Shown here: positions 6,493 to 8,374 of the stretch, piece after piece
How positions within the stretch are numbered: the stretch's first letter is position 1
Layout: each line of letters begins with the position of its first letter
NCBI GenBank assembly: GCA_021767325.1
Contig: JAASTM010000073.1
Location: 1 to 8,374 of the forward strand
Source of the DNA: Spirochaetales bacterium
GTDB lineage: Bacteria > Spirochaetota > Spirochaetia > DSM-16054 > Sediminispirochaetaceae
Length of the DNA stretch: 8,374 bases
Direction of reading: 5' to 3'
Position numbers and translations under genes: made by a program
The notes under the pieces: model-generated
What the model was told of the DNA's origin: nothing
What the model saw: only the letters and a program-made list of their open reading frames with translations
Databases searched by the model: none

Positions 6493-6542
6493 ATATTTGA
6501 GATAGCGTGCCGTACAATGGAATATATCTTGTTTCTGGGTAA

Positions 6543-6707
6543 ATGCCGATAAAAACAGAGGATCGAGGGGGGAGACTGTTGTCAGTTAGGGAATTTCAGG
6601 TTAAACATGCTGCCAAACGCCGCACAGAGGAAAATTTGGTGAAATGTGGATTCTATGATATACTAACTGGTTTGCTCGTCAAACCGAAGGGCGGTAAACG
6701 GAATTGA
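6543..6707 (+). CDS. Possible small basic protein coupled to the M41-like gene
   Basis: An open frame of 54 codons from ATG 6543. An alternative in-frame TTG at 6579 (42 codons) is preceded by a G-rich GGGGGGAG run ending at 6574, a better ribosome binding site than anything before the ATG. The product is rich in Lys/Arg, has no recognisable domain, and includes FYDILTGLLVKPKGG near its C-terminus. Its stop TGA (6705-6707) overlaps the TTG start of the next gene (6704-6706) as TTGA, the classical arrangement for translational coupling. Against it: it is short, unrecognised, and a good promoter sequence lies inside it, so it may be leader sequence rather than a gene. Confidence 0.35.
   Translation: MPIKTEDRGGRLLSVREFQVKHAAKRRTEENLVKCGFYDILTGLLVKPKGGKRN
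6636..6664 (+). promoter_or_regulatory. Candidate promoter for the M41-like gene
   Basis: TTGGTG (6636-6641), a 17-nt spacer, then TATACT (6659-6664). The -10 matches 5 of 6 and the -35 keeps TTG. A start near 6671 would leave a leader of about 33 nt before the TTG at 6704. It lies within the possible small ORF, so the two readings compete. Confidence 0.4.
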
Positions 6708-7180
6708 AGAGCTTTGCGTATCATGAAGCCGGACATGTGGTTGCGGCGTGGCATATGGGATTTGATGTTGAATCTACAACCATTGAAAAGGATGTGTCAC
6801 CCCTGTGGGCTACAAAAACGGTGAGCTTCAAGGACTACTTTGATGAAGAGCAGCTTATGTTTGGGCGGCTGGTGTGCAAAGGCGGCGAAGCACCCTCAAG
6901 ACACGATTATAAAATCTTTTATTCAATCTTGATCTTGAAGCTGTCCGGCTCGCTCGCAGTGGAGTTTGCAGGCGAACAGGATCACTCCTATCTATCGGAT
7001 CATTTTAATGAGGATAGAGCTTTTGCAATGAACACCCTGCGCTTACTTAAAACACAAGGAATAGACCGGAAGTACTCACAAATAGAACGCATTGCCTATA
7101 AACTGCTGAAAAACCGCTGGAGCGAGGTGGAAACCCTGGCGAACAGGTTGATGAACGAGAGGACGGTGTATTTCAATTAA
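6704..7180 (+). CDS. Stand-alone M41 (FtsH protease domain)-like metalloprotease, putative
   Basis: A 158-residue protein with the zinc-protease motif HEAGH at residues 7-11 (His7, catalytic Glu8, His11) in the context AYHEAGHVVAAWHMG, as at the start of the FtsH M41 protease domain. Further on, KLSGSLAVEFAG (79-90) resembles the FtsH AGRAAE helix. SDHFNEDRAFAMNTLR (98-113) resembles the FtsH segment that supplies the third, acidic zinc ligand; Asp99 or Asp104 could serve. No AAA+ ATPase domain, membrane segment or signal peptide is present, so it cannot be a processive FtsH. It may cleave a specific or unfolded partner, or bind without cleaving. An in-frame stop at 6695-6697 fixes the start at or after TTG 6704; the ribosome binding site is weak (AAGGG at 6687-6691), consistent with coupling to the upstream ORF. 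Substrate unknown. Confidence 0.7.
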   Translation: MKSFAYHEAGHVVAAWHMGFDVESTTIEKDVSPLWATKTVSFKDYFDEEQLMFGRLVCKGGEAPSRHDYKIFYSILILKLSGSLAVEFAGEQDHSYLSDHFNEDRAFAMNTLRLLKTQGIDRKYSQIERIAYKLLKNRWSEVETLANRLMNERTVYFN

Positions 7181-7202
7181 AATTACTGGGGTTGTTGCCG
7201 TT

Positions 7203-7658
7203 TTATGATATATCTTCCCCCATCAAATATGCGCGCATATCTTTCAGTTTTGCCTCGTGTTCGCCCTCGAAAGCAGCCAGATCCTGCAGCACCTGGGCCA
7301 GGTTTCCGAAGACCTGGCCGGCGGTAGTAGTGTAGATCTGTCGTGAGACGATTTCCCTCTCGATTGCTACATCCATGAGCTCGCGGAGAGAGGGAGATTC
7401 ACTTTCTATCTCCGGCAGGGTGATGCTGAATGAGGGGCCGAATTGAAGCATCGGATAGGGCTTATCTCCGAGTTCAAAGTTTTTCAGGATGTCGCGGTGC
7501 TCGATCTCCTGCTGCTCCAGTTCTTTGAGCATGTCGAGAACCCTAGCATCTTCGACATGACTCCGGAGTTTACGATAATAGTCTGCCGACTCCTGTTCGA
7601 ACTCGATAGCCAAATCGAGTAGTTCGTCCACTTTCAAAAAATTCTTATTCGTATCCAA
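7203..7658 (-). CDS. Rubrerythrin-like ferritin-family diiron protein
   Basis: A 151-residue four-helix-bundle protein with the repeated diiron motifs of rubrerythrins: helix 1 AIEFEQESADYY (17-28), helix 2 EIEH (51-54), helix 3 AIEREIVSRQIY (98-109) and helix 4 EGEH (131-134). The two ExxH motifs and helix Glu residues are the expected iron ligands. The rubredoxin-like FeS4 domain of classical rubrerythrin is absent (no Cys at all). Likely role: peroxide reduction or iron handling in an anaerobe or microaerophile. Start TTG 7656-7658 is chosen because AGGAG (7666-7670) lies 7 nt upstream. The frame is open to a TTG at 7709, but that codon has no ribosome binding site and overlaps the -10 box. 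It is convergent with the M41-like gene (22-bp gap, no clear terminator). Confidence 0.85.
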   Translation of the reverse strand: MDTNKNFLKVDELLDLAIEFEQESADYYRKLRSHVEDARVLDMLKELEQQEIEHRDILKNFELGDKPYPMLQFGPSFSITLPEIESESPSLRELMDVAIEREIVSRQIYTTTAGQVFGNLAQVLQDLAAFEGEHEAKLKDMRAYLMGEDIS

Positions 7659-7665
7659 GCGTGTT

Positions 7666-7670
7666 CTCCT
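7666..7670 (-). promoter_or_regulatory. Ribosome binding site deciding the rubrerythrin-like start
   Basis: AGGAG on the minus strand, 7 nt before the TTG at 7658. A short GCCCT/AGGGC inverted repeat (7674-7678 with 7685-7689 region) sits just upstream in the leader. Confidence 0.7.
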
Positions 7671-7708
7671 GTGCCCTCTGGCGTAAGGGCTTTTACCTGT
7701 TTGTTTCA

Positions 7709-7737
7709 ATCATAGTAATGTAAAGGGGGAAAATCAA
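7709..7737 (-). promoter_or_regulatory. Sigma-70 type promoter of the rubrerythrin-like gene
   Basis: On the minus strand, TTGATT (7737-7732), a 17-nt spacer, then TATGAT (7714-7709). The -10 matches 5 of 6 and the -35 matches 4 of 6. A start near 7702 gives a leader of about 44 nt to the TTG at 7658. Confidence 0.65.
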
Positions 7738-7740
7738 ATC

Positions 7741-7833
7741 AGGGCTGGGCAGAGCTTCCGGCTGAACCTCCCCGGCTATGAGTGGCTGAAGGAGCGTATC
7801 CATAGCATTCTCGATCCACTGTCGGAGGGGTAG
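7741..7833 (+). pseudogene. Apparent 3' remnant of a plus-strand gene
   Basis: A plus-strand frame reads RAGQSFRLNLPGYEWLKERI, then HSILDPLSEG and stop TAG at 7831-7833. Its GC-rich third positions and balanced composition look like a real protein C-terminus, and a T6-tailed terminator follows 35 bp later. The frame is open back to 7687, but has no ATG, GTG or TTG and runs through the rubrerythrin promoter. That pattern suggests the end of a gene whose body was lost. I cannot name the family, and 30 codons could be chance. Confidence 0.3.
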
Positions 7834-7862
7834 AAACACAGTGTTGAAAAACCCGCAGATCT

Positions 7863-7908
7863 AAAAAGGGCCGGCTGCCCGATAAATCTGCAGCCGGCCC
7901 GCTTTTTT
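7863..7908. terminator. Strong bidirectional Rho-independent terminator
   Basis: An 11-bp perfect stem, GGGCCGGCTGC (7868-7878) with GCAGCCGGCCC (7890-7900), and an 11-nt loop. On the plus side T6 follows at 7903-7908; on the minus side T5 follows (A-run 7863-7867). It begins immediately after the stop codon of the 5'-nucleotidase-family gene on the minus strand. On the plus strand it would end whatever gene left the remnant at 7741-7833. Confidence 0.92.
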
Positions 7909-8374
7909 CTACTCGACCCGTTCGCCTTCGTAGAGGAGACCGTAGTCCCTCTCGCGTGCCGGGGCTATCCAGTCAGCCGGAACGACTTCCCAGTTGCCGT
8001 TGGCCTTGGGCTCTACCGTTCCCTGCTCCTGAATCCACTTCATCAGCAGATATCGCAGATCCTTAATGGTTGAGGATTTTACATGGTCATCCAGCTGATC
8101 ATCCGGGATTCCGGCGCCTTGGGTCAGGTGCCCGCCGCCGCCGTTTCCGCGGTAACTGTTGATAGTAACCACATAGGTTTCATCCAGATTGAAAGGTCTG
8201 CCGTCGGTAAAACCCTCGATCGTGATCCGGTTTCCCTGCTGTTTGGACAAATCGACGGTATATTCGATGCCGGCTGCGGAGTCATAGTTGTAGTAACGGG
8301 TTACGAGTTCATAAGAGTTATAGCGATCATTCCAAATCAATTCACCGTTCTCATTGGTAGCAAAATTGATCATA
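7909..8374 (-). CDS. 5'-nucleotidase/CpdB-family phosphoesterase, C-terminal part
   Basis: The last ~155 residues of a protein whose N-terminus lies beyond the right edge; the Met codon at 8371-8373 is internal. The visible part is the 5'-nucleotidase C-terminal (substrate-specificity) domain: SAAGIEYTVDLSKQQGNRI, then the conserved INSYRGNGGGG segment that shapes the nucleotide pocket, then a helix STIKDLRYLLMKWIQ and a tail GTVEPKANGNWEVVP. This tail resembles the end of CpdB (2',3'-cyclic-nucleotide 2'-phosphodiesterase/3'-nucleotidase) and related nucleotidases. The N-terminal metallophosphatase domain and export signal would be outside the window. These enzymes act outside the cytoplasm to release phosphate and nucleosides. 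Stop TAG at 7909-7911 abuts the terminator. Family sure; exact activity not resolved. Confidence 0.88.
   Translation of the reverse strand, partial: MINFATNENGELIWNDRYNSYELVTRYYNYDSAAGIEYTVDLSKQQGNRITIEGFTDGRPFNLDETYVVTINSYRGNGGGGHLTQGAGIPDDQLDDHVKSSTIKDLRYLLMKWIQEQGTVEPKANGNWEVVPADWIAPARERDYGLLYEGERVE

Noticed and set aside
6486..6525. Plus-strand promoter upstream of the small ORF (TACAAT at 6513-6518, or TTGAGA at 6497-6502 with GAATAT)
   Set aside because: No -35 at suitable spacing for TACAAT, and GAATAT is a poor -10; not strong enough to list.
6543..7180. Small ORF and M41-like gene as one frameshifted gene
   Set aside because: The TTGA overlap is a normal start/stop junction, the protease motif context is complete after TTG 6704, and nothing in the small ORF resembles an FtsH segment.
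1049..7858. Shared 12-mer AAAAACCCGCAG at 1049-1060 and 7847-7858
   Set aside because: Both lie at terminator-associated sequence; matching A-run plus GC stem pieces are expected there, and flanks do not match.

Overview
The window looks like chromosomal DNA of a mid-GC bacterium, probably a spirochaete of the Spirochaeta/Sediminispirochaeta type. The main hint is the solute-binding protein leader: a Lys/Arg start, a hydrophobic stretch, then Phe-Ala-Arg-Gly-Gly-Gln-Glu-Glu with no lipobox cysteine. That style is common in that group, but this is an inference and no rRNA or tRNA gene is present to test it. Genes are tightly packed, nearly all have a clear GGAGG-type ribosome binding site, and TTG starts are used.

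Layout. Positions 1-986 (+): the 3' part of a ZupT/ZIP metal transporter, then a single-domain PilZ (c-di-GMP receptor) gene 12 bp later. Positions 987-1109: a G-rich 11-bp tandem repeat and a Rho-independent terminator serving the minus strand. Positions 1110-6384 (-): one compact six-gene operon. In transcription order it encodes a solute-binding protein, permease A, an ATPase, permease B, a PPC/DUF296 protein and an NAD-dependent epimerase/dehydratase. Its promoter sits near 6414-6442, and a hairpin lies between the binding-protein gene and the rest. Positions 6385-6542: a divergent control region with a perfect 16-bp palindrome. Positions 6543-7180 (+): a possible 54-residue ORF that overlaps by 4 bp (TTGA) a stand-alone, M41/FtsH-like HEXXH metalloprotease-type gene. 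Positions 7203-7658 (-): a rubrerythrin-like diiron protein with a well-formed promoter. Positions 7659-7908: that promoter, an apparent remnant of a plus-strand gene end, and a strong bidirectional terminator. Positions 7909-8374 (-): the C-terminal part of a 5'-nucleotidase/CpdB-family phosphoesterase that runs off the window.

How the genes fit together. The operon is a complete polar amino-acid type (PAAT) ABC importer followed by two cytoplasmic proteins, so it most likely imports a small polar solute that the epimerase/dehydratase then handles. The binding protein appears to lack an aspartate that normally holds the alpha-amino group of amino acids. The permeases carry an unusually long shared N-terminal membrane domain. 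The substrate may therefore not be a standard amino acid. The least explained part is the small-ORF/mini-protease pair at 6543-7180 with its palindrome. No mobile element, CRISPR array or RNA gene was recognised.
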